Below are positions 35,101-47,700 of a stretch of DNA of 64,000 nucleotides, in pieces. The notes under the pieces are model-generated. The model had not been told where the DNA came from, did not search any database, and saw only the letters and a program-made list of their open reading frames with translations. Each line of letters opens with the position of its first letter. Position 1 is the stretch's first letter. Made by a program: the position numbers and the translations under genes. This stretch comes from Golubevia sp. BC0850 (lineage: Eukaryota > Basidiomycota > Exobasidiomycetes > Golubeviales > Golubeviaceae): NCBI GenBank assembly GCA_012976225.1, contig JAAVVG010000005.1, positions 62,001-126,000 on the forward strand, written 5' to 3'.

Positions 35101-37133
35101 TGTCGAATCTCTGGAACGGGTCAAGCTCTCTGCCAATTGGATGTGTGCCGCTTCTCATTCGGATGAAGGTGCCAAACTCTACGACGCAGTTCAAGCAGTC
35201 GGAATGGATCTCTGTCCAAAGCTCGGTCTTTCGATTCCTGTCGGAAAGGACTCGATGTCGATGGGAATGGCTTGGAACGAAGTCAACTCGAAAGGTGAAA
35301 AGGAATCTAAAAAGGTCACTGCTCCTCTTTCTCTCACTGTCACCGCCTTCGCCCCAGTCGATCGAATCGACAGGACCTGGACTCCTCAACTAAAGACCGA
35401 GAAAGAGACAGTCGAAGGTGGAAGTGTTCTTCTCTTCATCGATCTGGCCGATGGAGAACGAAGAATGGGCGGATCCGCTCTAGCTCAAGTCTTCAATCAG
35501 TTAGGAAACCAAGCTCCAGACGTTCAAGATGCGAAAGTCCTCAAGTCGTTCTTCGAGGCTATGTCTACTCTCAAACAGCTTCAAGTTCAAGGAGGAGCAT
35601 CAAAGAAGAGGTCTGATCCTAGCCTAATTCAAGCTTATCACGACAGGTCAGATGGTGGATTGATCACCACAATTCTAGAAATGTGTTTCGCAGGACACAT
35701 CGGAGCCGAGATCTTCATGGACTCTCTCATCGATGCCAAGGCTGCTGAAGGAAGATCAGAGAAGGAGAACGATGAAGAGATTCTCAAGACTCTGTTCAAT
35801 GAGGAGTTGGGTGCGGTTCTCCAGATCAGGAATGGAGACGTCAAAGCTGTCAGTGCAGTTTTGACCTCCAGTGGAGTACCGCCTCAAGCACTTCACATTG
35901 TTGGAAAGGTAAACGAAGCAGGTTCAACCAACTCCCAAGCCATCAGGATCTCTTCTCGCTCAATTCCAATTCTAGAAACTTCGAGATCTCAACTTCAAAA
36001 GGCTTGGAGTCAAACCTCGTTCACGATGCAATCTTTGAGAGACAATCCTTCATGTGCCAAGATGGAATTCGATCTAATCGATGACGAACAATGTGGAAAG
36101 TCGAGACTCTCTTACGACTTGACCTATCAGCCTGGAGCCGATGTCTTGGGAGAACTAGGACCTTCAGCTGAATCTGGTCTATCGCTAACGAAGAACTCAT
36201 CTTTACCAGAAGATTCGCGACCCAAGGTAGCCATCTTACGAGAACAAGGAGTGAATGGTCACATCGAAATGGGATTCGCTTTTCACGCCGCTGGTTTCGA
36301 AGCCATCGATGTTCACATGTCAGATTTGGTCTCCGGCACCGTCTCTTTGGATTCCTTCAAAGGTCTAGCGGCTTGTGGAGGATTCTCCTTCGGAGATGTT
36401 CTAGGTGCAGGAAGAGGTTGGGCTCTCTCGATCCTCCGAAATCAAAACGCTAGAAAGGAGTTCAAGAACTTTTTCGAAAGGAAGGATACTTTCTCTTTGG
36501 GAGTTTGTAACGGTTGTCAAATGCTGGCTCAACTAGCAAAGGAAGGTTTGATTCCTGGAACTCAAAATTGGCCAATCTTTACTACCAATCAAAGTTCAAG
36601 GTACGAGGGTAGAGTCTCTATGGTTCAAATCGAGAAGTCAGCAAGTCAGAACGTTTTCTTCGAAGAGATGAAGGGCAGTAAGCTACCCTCGATTATCGCT
36701 CATGGTGAAGGTAGAGCAACTTTCAAATCTCAAGAAGATCTAGATGCCTGTGAGAACAAAGGTTTGGTAGCTCTTCGATACGTCGAGCATGGTCAAGATG
36801 GTCAAGGAACGATGACCTATCCTATCAATCCAAATGGTAGTGCTAATGGAATTGCTGGAGTAAGATCAGAGGATGGAAGAGTTCTTGCTATGATGCCTCG
36901 TGAGTTTTTGATCCGTGCTTCTTTAAGCGAAGGTTGATTCTGTGTGTTGACGTCTCTCTCGTTTCCTTCTACCCTTGCTATTCTTCTCTCTTCTATCCAA
37001 TGTAGATCCGGAACGAGGAGTCACTTCTGAAGCAATGTCCTGGAAGCCTGAACCGTTCTCAGAAGTAGACTCTTGGAAAGGAAGAGGTCCTTGGTTGAGA
37101 ATGTTCGAGAGCGCGAGGAAATGGGTCGCCTAG
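32177..37133 (+). CDS. ADE6: phosphoribosylformylglycinamidine synthase (FGAM synthase)
   Basis: Fourth step of purine synthesis: FGAR plus glutamine and ATP to FGAM. Exons 32177-33688, 33986-36899 and 37006-37133 join in phase to 1517 residues, slightly longer than usual because of Ser-rich insertions near residues 35-60 and 360-380. Family landmarks include [103 protein letters not shown] and YHDRSDGGL. The C-terminal glutaminase domain has the nucleophile in [14 protein letters not shown] and the His-Glu pair in [12 protein letters not shown], which is rebuilt only when the last intron is removed, confirming the junction. The first intron, 297 bp, is unusually long and holds a small tandem repeat. 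Confidence 0.96.
33872..33899 (+). repeat. 14-bp tandem repeat inside ADE6 intron 1
   Basis: AAGCATTTTTTACG occurs twice in direct succession within the 297-bp intron 33689-33985. Confidence 0.85.
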
Positions 37134-37594
37134 AATTCAAGAATCAGAGAGCTGAAATACGAAAGAGAAAAGAGAAGGGCTAACGGTTTTGGGGGCTATT
37201 TGTGAAAGAAATAGACTTGTTTCCTTTTGTTATTATTACTCTAATTTATAGACGCACTCTCTCCTCACTGTCTCTGTCTCGCAGAAACGATTATCTATTG
37301 TTTCTGATCGAACGAGCGAGAAGGTGCGATTGTACTGAAGGAAGAAAAGACGTGTGAGACTTCGCACTCGAACTTGCTGAGAACTTTTCGAAAGTGATGG
37401 TATTTTCATTCTCTGATAACCTTCGCGATTCCTGTCGATTGTTCTCTTCTCCTTCGCTTCGGTTTCAAGGTTCTTAGCATCCCTCCCCAACCGCATCCAC
37501 TCGAATGTGTTAATCTCTCTGATGAAACACGAAAACTATTTGCCAACAAAACACAGAGCATTGATTAGAAATACACTCATGAAGAACCTCTCCC
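37134..37594. other. convergent intergenic region
   Basis: About 460 bp between the ends of ADE6 and DPH2, holding 3' UTRs. No gene seen. Confidence 0.5.
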
Positions 37595-40252
37595 TCATTT
37601 CCCAGTCCTCTCCTCTTCTCCCATATCCGCCGCAATCCCTTCTCTCCCCTCTTCCAAAAGAGCAGGCTTCTCCCCCGTCCAATCACTATTAGACCATTCC
37701 AATCCTTTCCATTCTCTCTCTCTATCCCCAATTCCATTCCCTCCATTCCTAGCTCCCATCCTACCACTTGCAGTCTGTAAAACTTGAACTTCCCTTCCGT
37801 TGGCAGATTTCAAAATGACCTCTCCACTAGCTCCACTCATTGGAAGTGAATTCTGATCAGTTTCATCTCTTAAAGCAATAGCATTTGAGGGAGTTTCACC
37901 TGAAGATAATGCAATTGATGAAGCTTGAGCATTGGAAACAGAAAACTTAGATCTTGAAACCAGGCCACCTGTGATCAATGAGAAATGAGGTTCTTCATCT
38001 GATGAATCTTGATCTTCTGCAATTTTAGAGTCTGTTTGCTTCTCGGAATCTTCTGATACTTCATCTTGATTGTCTGAATTTTTCTTCACTTCTTCTAATC
38101 CATCTACCAATCCTTTCAATTCTAATTTGTATTCTCCAGTCCATTCTCTACTGTCATCCAAAGCCAAAAGCATTTCAAAAGGAGTGACAATAGGTCTAAA
38201 GAAATCCTTACCATCAACCATAGAATTCTCTTCACAAGCTATGAGAACAAACATTTCAATCTCTTGGAAATTTGCTAGTTTCGCAGGATTCAATTTGCCC
38301 ACTGAGATCGTGTAAACCTTTCTTGCTGATCTTTTGGAAGTCAATAGTTTTCTCAGAGAGTTGAGTAGAGGTAGATAAGAGTTGATGCCTAAAGTTCCAA
38401 CCAAAAGTGCTATCACTGAAGCATCCCTAGCTTTTTGAACCAAAGTATATCGACGCATTAGAAGTCGATTCGTAGTTCCTGTTTCCAGACGTGATTTTTT
38501 GGACAGGGGTGAATATGAGAGAACGAGAGAGTGAGGACCGAGGGTTAAGAGTAGGTTTGTTAATGATAAAGATTCTTCTCCTAAATAAATGATACCACAG
38601 GATTGTAAATCGATTGAAGGTGGAAGAGAGTAGACTCTAGATGAAGTTCGAAGAGGGATTGAAGATGCTGTTTGATTTGGGATTGGATTTGAAGTGGAAG
38701 TTGAAGTTGAGGTGGGATTCCGATTCGAGTTGCAACCCATAGAGGATTTGTTAGAGTTGCAGCAATTCGAAGTTGAGGTTGAATCGCCACTGATTCCAGT
38801 ATTCCTGACTTTCGATTCACTAGCTTCGTCTTCACAGCAACTTCCCTCTCCATTTAATCTGGTACTTGACCTTGAAGAGCAACATCCTCCCTTCACATTT
38901 TCTGTCTCTCTATCTCTCTCCACTTCATCATCTCCCTCCATCTCCTCCCTCTCCCTTCTGATCCTCTCTAAATGACCATCGAAATTCCGTTCGACATCAA
39001 ACCTCGAGAGGATCACTTCTGGAACATTTCCCCCTCCTATCGATTCTTTCAACCATTGTTCAAGTTTCTCCTTGACTTCTTCAGCTGCATGAGCATAAGA
39101 GATGTCATACATCAACACAAGAGCTTTAGGTCTAGTTTCGGTCTCAGTTTGAATTCCGCTGTTTGAAGTAGAAGTAGAGGTGGAAGCAGGTGGAGGTAGA
39201 GAGAACCAAGAATCTTGTAGAATCGTCGAGAGTGAGGAAATGCAATTGGGAATGTTGATTGAGGATTTCGTGAAGACATAGATGACTGGAAGACGGGAGG
39301 TGCTGTTTGAGAGAAAACGATTAAGCACCGAGAAGGAACGGAAGAAATGAAATTAGACTTTGGGAAAGACAGGTTGAAGAGTTTCGAGAAATTCCAACTG
39401 CAACTCACGGACTTAGGCAAGCGTGACCGTAGTGTACTAAAACGTCGGCGCTGACATGCTGAGCTGCCACTTCATCTACGCAACAGCTTCAGTAAGTCGG
39501 AAAGGTCACGAGAAGAGCAGAGAAAGCGGAAAGTCAGCAGGCCTGAGAGTTGTGAATATAAGGAAGAGGGTCTCTGCGAGTCGGAGTGCTTCGAGTCTGT
39601 TTCTTTGCCTGATCACGTAGGGGCGTCAAAACCTTGTGAAACAATTTGAGGTGGTAGCTGCTACGAGAGAAGACCTGGTTGGCCTTGTCTGACGACAGAG
39701 GTTTCCATTTCTAGTTGATCCCAAGGCTGGATAGATCCAATCCTCACCGATCTAATCCTATGTTATCCTGAACCAAACTATCAGATCTACTCACTTTCCA
39801 TAACTGGTGTCAGCTAAGACGTAAAGGTTTGGAAGATCAAGATCTGAGTCCGAGTCCAAACCTTCCTGGCTAACTTTCTCTGTATCCTGATCCTGCAACC
39901 TTCTTCGTCTTTGTAATCGTCTCAAACAATCTGTCAAAGCCCAAAAGATAGGAACTGAATCTATCAATAGCTCATCTGGAAATTGTAGAGCTACATTCTT
40001 GAATCGGTTGTCTAACAAAGTTTTAGAAGTTAGTTGAATGTCATAAAGAGAATCGATGTCCCTTCCCGATTGAGCTGAAGTTGAGGCTAATAAGTTTGAA
40101 TTTAAAGTCACTTGATGTTGAATGATGGTTGAATCTGCTGCTGAAAGTGGAACTGCCATAGAGAGAAAGGAGGTTGAATCGAATAGGATTGGTCGAGGTG
40201 GAAGAGAGAGACAACTTCTTCTTGACTCATCGTACTCATCTCGACTCTCCAC
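37595..40252 (-). CDS. DPH2: diphthamide biosynthesis protein 2
   Basis: Dph1-Dph2 is a radical-SAM-like iron-sulfur enzyme that moves the aminocarboxypropyl group to the target His of eEF2. Exons 39795-40252, 39409-39486 and 37595-39302 give 747 residues. Junctions restore the family sequence: LPNLYVLADTSYGN then CCVDEVAAQHVSADVLVHYG and HACLSPTSRLPVIYVFTKSS. Later pieces include LVLSYSPLSKK, RRYTLVQKARDASVIALLVG, VGKLNPAKLANFQEIEMFVL and FFRPIVTPFEMLLAL, all expected of Dph2. Between about residues 310 and 375 is an inserted Ser-rich segment with seven cysteines as CC, CC, CC and C, which I do not know from other Dph2 proteins. The C-terminal 150 residues are charged and low complexity. The start lies only 57 bp from that of ILV1. 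Confidence 0.92.
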
Positions 40253-40309
40253 CTTCTTCGTTCCACCAAGTCAATCTCTAATCTATCCTAATCTAATCCT
40301 AATCTGATT

Positions 40310-42986
40310 ATGGTAGAATCAATTTCAACAGAATGTGCGTACACAGCGCCATGGTCATCAAGTTCACCACCCCCAGCTTTCATTCCTTTGACTCCAAAAT
40401 CTACCAACCCTTTCAATTTCAATCTCAACTTGAATCATCAAATCGAATCAGAATCAGAATCCTATCCTTATCCTTCAGGAAAAGCCTTGACAGAGAATAC
40501 GACTACCATTCAAACTCGACCAACTTCTCCAGTCACATCTTCTTCAAAGAATGTCAATCCTTCTCCACCTTCAACTCTACCACTTCATCTTTACAAAGAT
40601 CTACCAACTCATTTACTTCAACCAGATGGAACTCCAGATTATTTGAGAATGATCTTATCGGCTGACATTTATTCCCTAGTGAAAACCACTCCTTTAACTC
40701 CAGCTACCAATCTTTCTGCTAAATTGGGTTGTGAAGTCCTTTTGAAGAGAGAGGATTTACAGCCGGTTTTCAGTTTTAAATTGAGAGGAGCTTTTAACAT
40801 GATGAGACAATTGGAAGGAGAACAGAAATGGAAGGGGGTGGTGGCTTGTAGTGCAGGTGAGTCAGAAGAGGGAGAGAGAGGGGAGAGACCAGAGGGGAAA
40901 CGAGTCAGGTAGCTTGACAGACATCAAAAGACTAGAATAGATTGAAATATCAGATCTACTTGGTATCAAGAACAATTGGAGGAGAGCCCACTTCTCCAGG
41001 TAAAGAACCTTGTCCGTCACACGATCTCTAATCTCTTCTCTCTTCTCTCTCTCTTCTCTCTTCCTCCTCTCCCTCTCATCTCATCTCACCTCAGGTAACC
41101 ACGCTCAAGGAGTAGCTCTTTCAGGACTTCACCTCTCAATTCCCTGTACGATAGTGATGCCCATGGGAACTCCCAAGATCAAATACGAAAACGTAGCCAG
41201 ACTTGGTGCCAAAGTAGTTCTTCACGGACAAGATTTCGATGAAGCCAAAACTGAATGTTCACGTTTAGCTCTAGCCTACGGATTAACGATCATTCCACCT
41301 TTCGACGAACCTAGAGTCATAGCAGGTCAAGGTACAGTGGGAGTTGAAATCTGTAGACAAACTGATATGTCTAAAGTGGATGTGGTTTTCGCTTGTGTAG
41401 GTGGTGGAGGTTTGTTAGCAGGTATGGCTGCTTATATCAAAAGAATCGCTCCTCCTCATGTGAAAGTGATTGGTGTTGAAACTTTTGATGGAGATGCTCT
41501 GGCTAGGAGTCTTCAAGCTGATAGAAGAGTTACCTTGGATGAAGTTGGTCTCTTCGCAGATGGAACCGCCGTTAAAACTGTTGGAGAGGAATGTTTTAGA
41601 ATTTGTAGAGATTTAGTTGATGGAGTTGTCAGAGTTGGCACTGATGAGATTTGTGCTGCTATTAGAGATACTTTCGAAGGTGAGTTTCTTCTTTTCGTGT
41701 TTAAGATAGAGGATTCAGTTCTTGATCGCTTCTCCCACCCCTTATTGCTCTAGTCTGACCCTCTTTCCTCTCTCTCCATCCACTTTACTTGCTTTCCTTC
41801 AGACACTCGTTCTATTCCCGAACCTTCTGGAGCTCTGGCTTTAGCTGGGTTGAAACGCTACGTCGCTGAACATAACCTCAGAGATTCTGGGAAACGATTC
41901 GTAGCAGTAGTCAGTGGAGCCAACATGAATTTCAGCCGATTGAGATTTGTTGCTGAAAGAGCCGACCTGGGAGATAGAAATGAAGTACTACTTTGCGTTG
42001 AAATTCCAGAAAAGGAAGGAAGGTGAGTAGACCGTTGGATGTTTGGGGCGAGTGTCTTTTCCCCCCTTTTTTCAATTTTGATAGCATCTCTCGAAAGTCC
42101 TGTCTTTGTTTCCTTCCGCTGATCTTTGGCTTTTTCTTCAATCTATCTTTCATCGATCACATCAGCTTCCTCAAACTTCACAACCATATCCATCCTCGAG
42201 CCATCACCGAATTTTCCTACCGATACCGATCCAATGAGAAAGCTTTCATCTACTTATCTTTCCTACTCGGAAGCTCTCCTTCCCCCTCAACTGCAACTCC
42301 CTCAGCCAATGAAACTCCCAAGACAAACGGTTCCCTCAAAGCTCCCTCGGCAGGTCCAGCTTCAACATCAACTTCTCAATCCCAACCTATCCCTCCCCCA
42401 ACTTCTTCTGAAACTCCTCCGCCTCCAGTGGCTCCTCATAGATCTGACGAGCTGGATCATCTACTTCAAAATCTAGAGAAAGACGGTATGCCTGCGATGG
42501 ACATCTCAGACAATGAATTCGCAAAATCTCATGCTAGGTATTTGGTTGGTGGAAGGGCTGAGGTTACGGATGAGAGGGTTTTCAGATTCGGTCAGTATTT
42601 CAGAAGATGAAACGATTGAGAATACTTCTCTCAGTTCCTCTCTGAGCTGTTGATCTCACAACTCGACTTCGGGTCTCTGTCTAAGATCTCTCTTCGCCTC
42701 ATGTCTCACCTCTTCTCCCTTATTCTCTTCCCTTCTTCCTCTCGCAGAATTTCCGGAACGTCCAGGAGCTCTACGAAAGTTCCTTCAAGGTCTCCATGCC
42801 GGTTGGAACATTTCTCTCTTCCACTACAGAAATCAAGGATCCGACGTCGGTAGAGTTTTGGCTGGAATCCAAGTTGAAAGGACAGAGAAAGCTCAACAAG
42901 GTTTCCAGAAATGGTTGGATCATGAGCTGGGATACCCTTATGTCGAGGAGACCAAGAATGCGGTTTACGAGAGGTTCTTAAGATGA
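40310..42986 (+). CDS. ILV1: threonine deaminase (threonine dehydratase)
   Basis: Converts threonine to 2-oxobutyrate, the first committed step to isoleucine, in mitochondria. Exons 40310-40856, 41095-41679, 41803-42022, 42166-42590 and 42748-42986 give 671 residues. Catalytic part: [20 protein letters not shown] with the PLP Lys at about 157, [10 protein letters not shown], the phosphate-binding loop VGGGGLLAG, and [20 protein letters not shown]. The C-terminal regulatory part has two ACT-like units, one starting [18 protein letters not shown] and one [20 protein letters not shown]; they are the usual site of isoleucine and valine control. Unusually, about 60 Ser/Pro/Thr-rich residues interrupt the first unit. 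The N-terminal 90 residues are Ser/Asn-rich and may include the mitochondrial signal, though it is not obvious. Confidence 0.94.
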
Positions 42987-43366
42987 GCTTGGGAGAAGGG
43001 AAAAGTCAGAAATCCCTTTGGAAGTTTTTAAGATCTGTCGACCTCTGTGTATCTTTATCGCTGCTTCGTTCGTTTTGATAGTATATCGCAATAGATTCCA
43101 ATTCAGTTTCTGTCGTCAAGAAATGAAGATGTTCGGTCTTTGGGAATTCCGGGAGGGACCAGAGCTCCACCACACGTGTTCAAGATCCAGAAAGAGAGAA
43201 GCCTTTTTCAATTTCTTTCTCCTCTCAACCATCTCATTCCTCCAAACCTGATTTTGAAAGGTGAGTATTTAGTTCATTCAGATCAACAAAGGCGGGAAGT
43301 TGAAAAGATTAAGAGACTCTCCAAACAAACACGCCCCTGAGATTCCCTGCAACTTTCTTCCTTCAG

Positions 43367-44550
43367 ATGGTATCTGCTCTATCGATGAAGTCCAATCTCA
43401 TGGCCCTTGCGTCATTCTCGTTAGTCCAGGCAGGAAAACTCACGGAAGGAACACCGAAACTCGAGCTTACCACGGACCCTCTTGGAGGCAAAGATGCGAA
43501 AGTGTTCCAGTTCCCAGCCGATTGGTCTAGAGGAGCTTATCCAATTGGGGTCCACTCGCATAATGACTACTGGCAGGTGAGATTCCATTAAACAATTTAC
43601 GAGGAGTCCTTTGATCGTGGCTGAAGGACCCCTTTCCCTTTTGTTCCACTTAACAGGACGTTCCAATCCTAGACGCTCTCTCTTACGGAGCCATGTCCAT
43701 CGAAACCGACGTTTGGCTAAACCCAAAAGACTCAAACCTCTACGTTGGACACGATCCTTTCAGTTTGACTAGGGAGAGAACCTTCTCAGCCATTGCAGTC
43801 CAGCCCCTAATGGACGCACTGAATCAGGCGAACTCAGCCAACTCCAACTACTCTGATTCCGAGGATGCAGAATTCTTCAAAGAACTTCAACAAAGCCTAA
43901 GAACTCCAACTTCAAATCCTTGGAATGGGTACTTCTCTCTAGGAGTGGGAAACACTGCTTCAATTTTACTTTTGGTGGACATCAAGACTAATGGAGCTAC
44001 AACCTGGCCTCTAGTGGTCGAGCAGTTAAAGCCTCTGAGAGAGAAAGGATGGTTGACAAAGTACGAAAATGGAACAGTTATCAATGGTCCGGTGACAGTC
44101 ATTGGGACAGGTGCTACTCCTCTTGATCAGCTCGTTGGATTAGATTCTAGAGACGTCTTCTTCGATTGCCCTTTGGGAGAGTTGGACCAAGGAAAAGAAA
44201 TTAATGGAACCACTTACAAGTTTGACGCTTCCCTTTGTGGAGTTGCCTCGACTGATTTTGGTTCTATTACTACTTGGAGAGGTTTAAACGAAGCTAGTGA
44301 TGAGGTCAGGAAGAACTTGACGACTCCAATCACTCAAGCTCACGACCTGAACATCAAGACCAGATACTGGGATACTCGTAAGTTACTAGGCCAAGATGTG
44401 TATCGTAGAGTGCCACTAACATGATTGCCACCTTTGTTTCCCACAGCTGAATGGCCTGTCTATGCAAAAGACAACATCAATCGTCTTCTACTCGAGCTGG
44501 GGTCCGACTTTATCAACGCCGATGACTTGGAGGCTATCTCCAAGTTCTGA
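43367..44550 (+). CDS. AIM6-like PLC-type phosphodiesterase
   Basis: Exons 43367-43576, 43657-44377 and 44447-44550 give 344 residues. The PLC-like TIM-barrel start is clear: PIGVHSHNDYWQDVPILDAL followed by MSIETDVWLNPKDSNLYVGH, with the His, Asn-Asp and Glu-x-Asp residues that bind metal and phosphate in glycerophosphodiesterase-like enzymes. Later SILLLVDIKTNG and TKTRYWDT-like NIKTRYWDTPEWP continue the fold. These features match the fungal AIM6 family (altered inheritance of mitochondria 6), whose biochemical role is not established. The first 20 residues (MKSNLMALASFSLVQAG after a short lead) could be a signal peptide, and several N-x-S/T sites follow, suggesting secretion. The start could also be the Met at 43385. 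Confidence 0.85.
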
Positions 44551-44791
44551 AGGAAAGGGAGGACTGGAACATTGGCGGAGGTGTAGAAAGAGGGAGTCGC
44601 AGAGAGACAAGCTTGCCCCCCCCCTGATGTTTGCTCGATCTCTGTTATTTTGTTTGTATTTGCTTGGACAATCTGACCTTCAGCTTCGATTGTGATGATT
44701 GAGATGTTATGTGATGCTTTGAATACAAAAATTGCGAAATCTTGACATGAGAAAGAACAGAGAAAATCACCTGCCACCGACATGCTGATTT

Positions 44792-47700
44792 TCACTCTTC
44801 TCCGCTTCCTAACGACTCCAAAAAGGTTTTGATGACCGCTTCTCCCTTTTGAAGATTGAGTAGACGAATTCTCTCGTTTGGAAGATGCGCTCGGTCGCTT
44901 GCTTGACCTTTATTGAATGGGGAGAAGGACCGCGGAGAAAGAGGCAACGTCAGGGTGAGACTTCTTTTCACAACACCGCATCAGATCAGTTATGGACTTA
45001 CCCATCGGCAGATGTACACACTGAGCACTAAGAGCTTTCTCGAGGAGAGGAAGAGCAGGAATACTTCCTCCTTCTCGAATCGAGATGGGAAGCTCTCCCC
45101 ACTCCTTCTCGATCGATTTGGCGAGGGCTATCGAGTACTTCGAATCTGGAGATCCGAGCCACCAGTCTGCCTGATGATCAATAGTGACCTGGATGGAGGG
45201 GTAAGAGAGAATCGAACAGTCAGAGGCGTGTTTACGAATCCTCTTTCTCGATCGCGTCTGCCACTCACCTCGACTCTGTTTGAGCTCTTCAAAGCCTCGA
45301 ATCTACTTTGAATGTCGACTTTCAGAGCTTCGGTGATCTCTCCTAAGTCTTGATCTGGGACTATCCTTATACTGATTGATGCATCAACCTGGCTCGGAAT
45401 GACGGTTGAATTTCCAGGCCCAGAATGATTAATCCTGTGAACAGTCAAAGATGGATTTCTCCAGCGAGCCATTAGACTCTCAACTGTTGAAACACTGGAA
45501 GGAGAGGAAGACCGAAGTTGCATCGACACAACAGCTTCGTAGCTGTCTCTTTCTTCTCGAGAGATCGAACGGACGTTGTCGTAGAAGCCTGGTATCAGCA
45601 CCCTCTCCCCATCTGAGAGATTCGATAGAAGTTTGACCATCTAAATTGAAAAGAGGTTAGATTCAGAGATAGAATGAAATGATTGAGATCGAGATCTCGG
45701 AGTACTCACGTCTATCATCGGTTCTCTCAATCCACCACCTTCAACTCCAGAGTGAACATCTGCATCCTGCCCTATCACCTTGACAGTAGCTCTCACCACC
45801 CCTCTCAATCCATTCGTTAAACAAGGCGTTTCTTCTCCTAGCCAATACGAATTAGACACCAAGATGCAGTCGACTCTTCCGACGTCTTCTTTACAATTCT
45901 CTAGAATCTCTTTGAATCCAACACTGCCACTCTCCTCTTCTCCTTCGATGAGCATAACGAAATCAACCGAAAGTTTTCTTTTCGAGAGCAGCTCACTAGC
46001 AGCATAAGCAGCAGCCAGAATCGGACCTTTGTTGTCAGAAACTCCTCTGATTTGGAAAGGGTTGCAGGAAATGGAGTCAGGGATTGAGAGTGGAACAAAG
46101 AGCTGCGACCCTGCCGGACTCACCTGCCTACGAGATATCCATCGCGACCTGTCAGAGTCCAAGGCGGAGAATCCCAATCTCCAGACGCAGCGATGCAGTC
46201 ATAGTGACCATAGAATAGGCATCTAGGCACGCTGCTCCCATCAGGTCTTGAAGGGGAAGCAAATCTTCCACTTGGAGACTTTGGAAGTGCTTGAGCTGAT
46301 TTGTTCGCTTTGAAGATTGCTAAAACGCTTGGATTTCCTCCTTTGACCGAAGATGGAAGTACTTGAGATTGAGCTCCAAGCTCGTTCAGATGACCTTTCA
46401 GCCAGTGAGCTGTCTGTCTGCAGACCTCCCGAGAAGAGGAAGCAGAAACGGATTGAAATGAGACAAACTTCGAGAGTGAGGGGAGTAGAGTTGCTGATTT
46501 CTCAGGAGACGGAAAAGTGGTATCCGTCATCTCTTTAGCGAAACTTGAAGTCCTTGGGAAGTGGACTCGAGGAACCGATTTTGAGAAGATGTCCCAGAAT
46601 TTGAGGAGCTTGTCTGAAGATCCAGAGACTAGAAGAAGACTTTTCTGAACGATTGAACTTGACTGGCTCGCATTCATGTTCCGGCTTCTTCTGCTGGAAT
46701 CGACCAAGCCTAAAGATAGAATGATTCCATCGTCATGAGCTTTCCACTGTTGGTTCATCTCGAACCCTTCGTTCCATTTCCTGATTTCGCCGTCCGCGCT
46801 GCCAGAATAGAGACAGGGAGGGGATAGCGTAGGAGATAGAGTGGAATCTAGAGCGCTTGAAGAAGAAGATTCCAGCTCTGAATCGGAAGTTAGGCAGAGT
46901 ACGTCGTCTTGATGGCTTGGAAGCGTTCGGATCAGAGCGAACGTCTCTAGATCAAAGACATCGATCGCTCCACCTTGAAGACCTGCGAACAGAGTGTGCG
47001 AGCTTTTGGAAGAAAAACTCGAGACAGAGGGTCTGCTCCAACTCGCTAGAGTAAGAACAGCAACTTCTCCTCTCGGAGAAGTTTCTAGGCTAGCTAGCAG
47101 TTCCAGAGAACCTTCCTCTCCTGCCGCTTCGACCTTAGTCAGACATCTCCATATCCGAACCTCTCCATCTCCAGATCCACTGGCTAGAACTGTTCCGTAG
47201 GCTGGGAGGTAGAGGAGCTCCAGAGCGTAGATGTAGCCTGAGTGGGCTGAGGGGATCTGAGAGGATGAGGAGAGTTGAAGCGAATTGACTGAAGTTGGCG
47301 TTTCTTCGACTTCATGGGAAGCATTGCCTCCTGAATTTGGATTATCCTGGAGATTCAGCTTTGCAGTTGCCTTCTGAAGTACTTCCGAGTGAAGGTCCGA
47401 TTTTGTTGCTGTTGGAAGAATCTCGTTCATTCGGGCAGATCCACCTCCGAGATTGGCAGCTCTGGCTCTTGGAGTTGAAGCACCACTTCCTCCAATCTGT
47501 CTTCCATTCCTCTGAGCCGGAGGAGCAGAGTCAAAGAACTTGTGAGTCTTGGACACTGGAATAACTTGCCTCGACTCGACCGAATTGGGCTTTCCTGCTC
47601 GGCTTGTCTCCACTGTCGATGACGGAAGATCTTCGTGAAGTAATATCCATTGAATTGAGGTGTTTTGACATCCTAGGTAGAGGGTCGAAAGTTCAGGATT

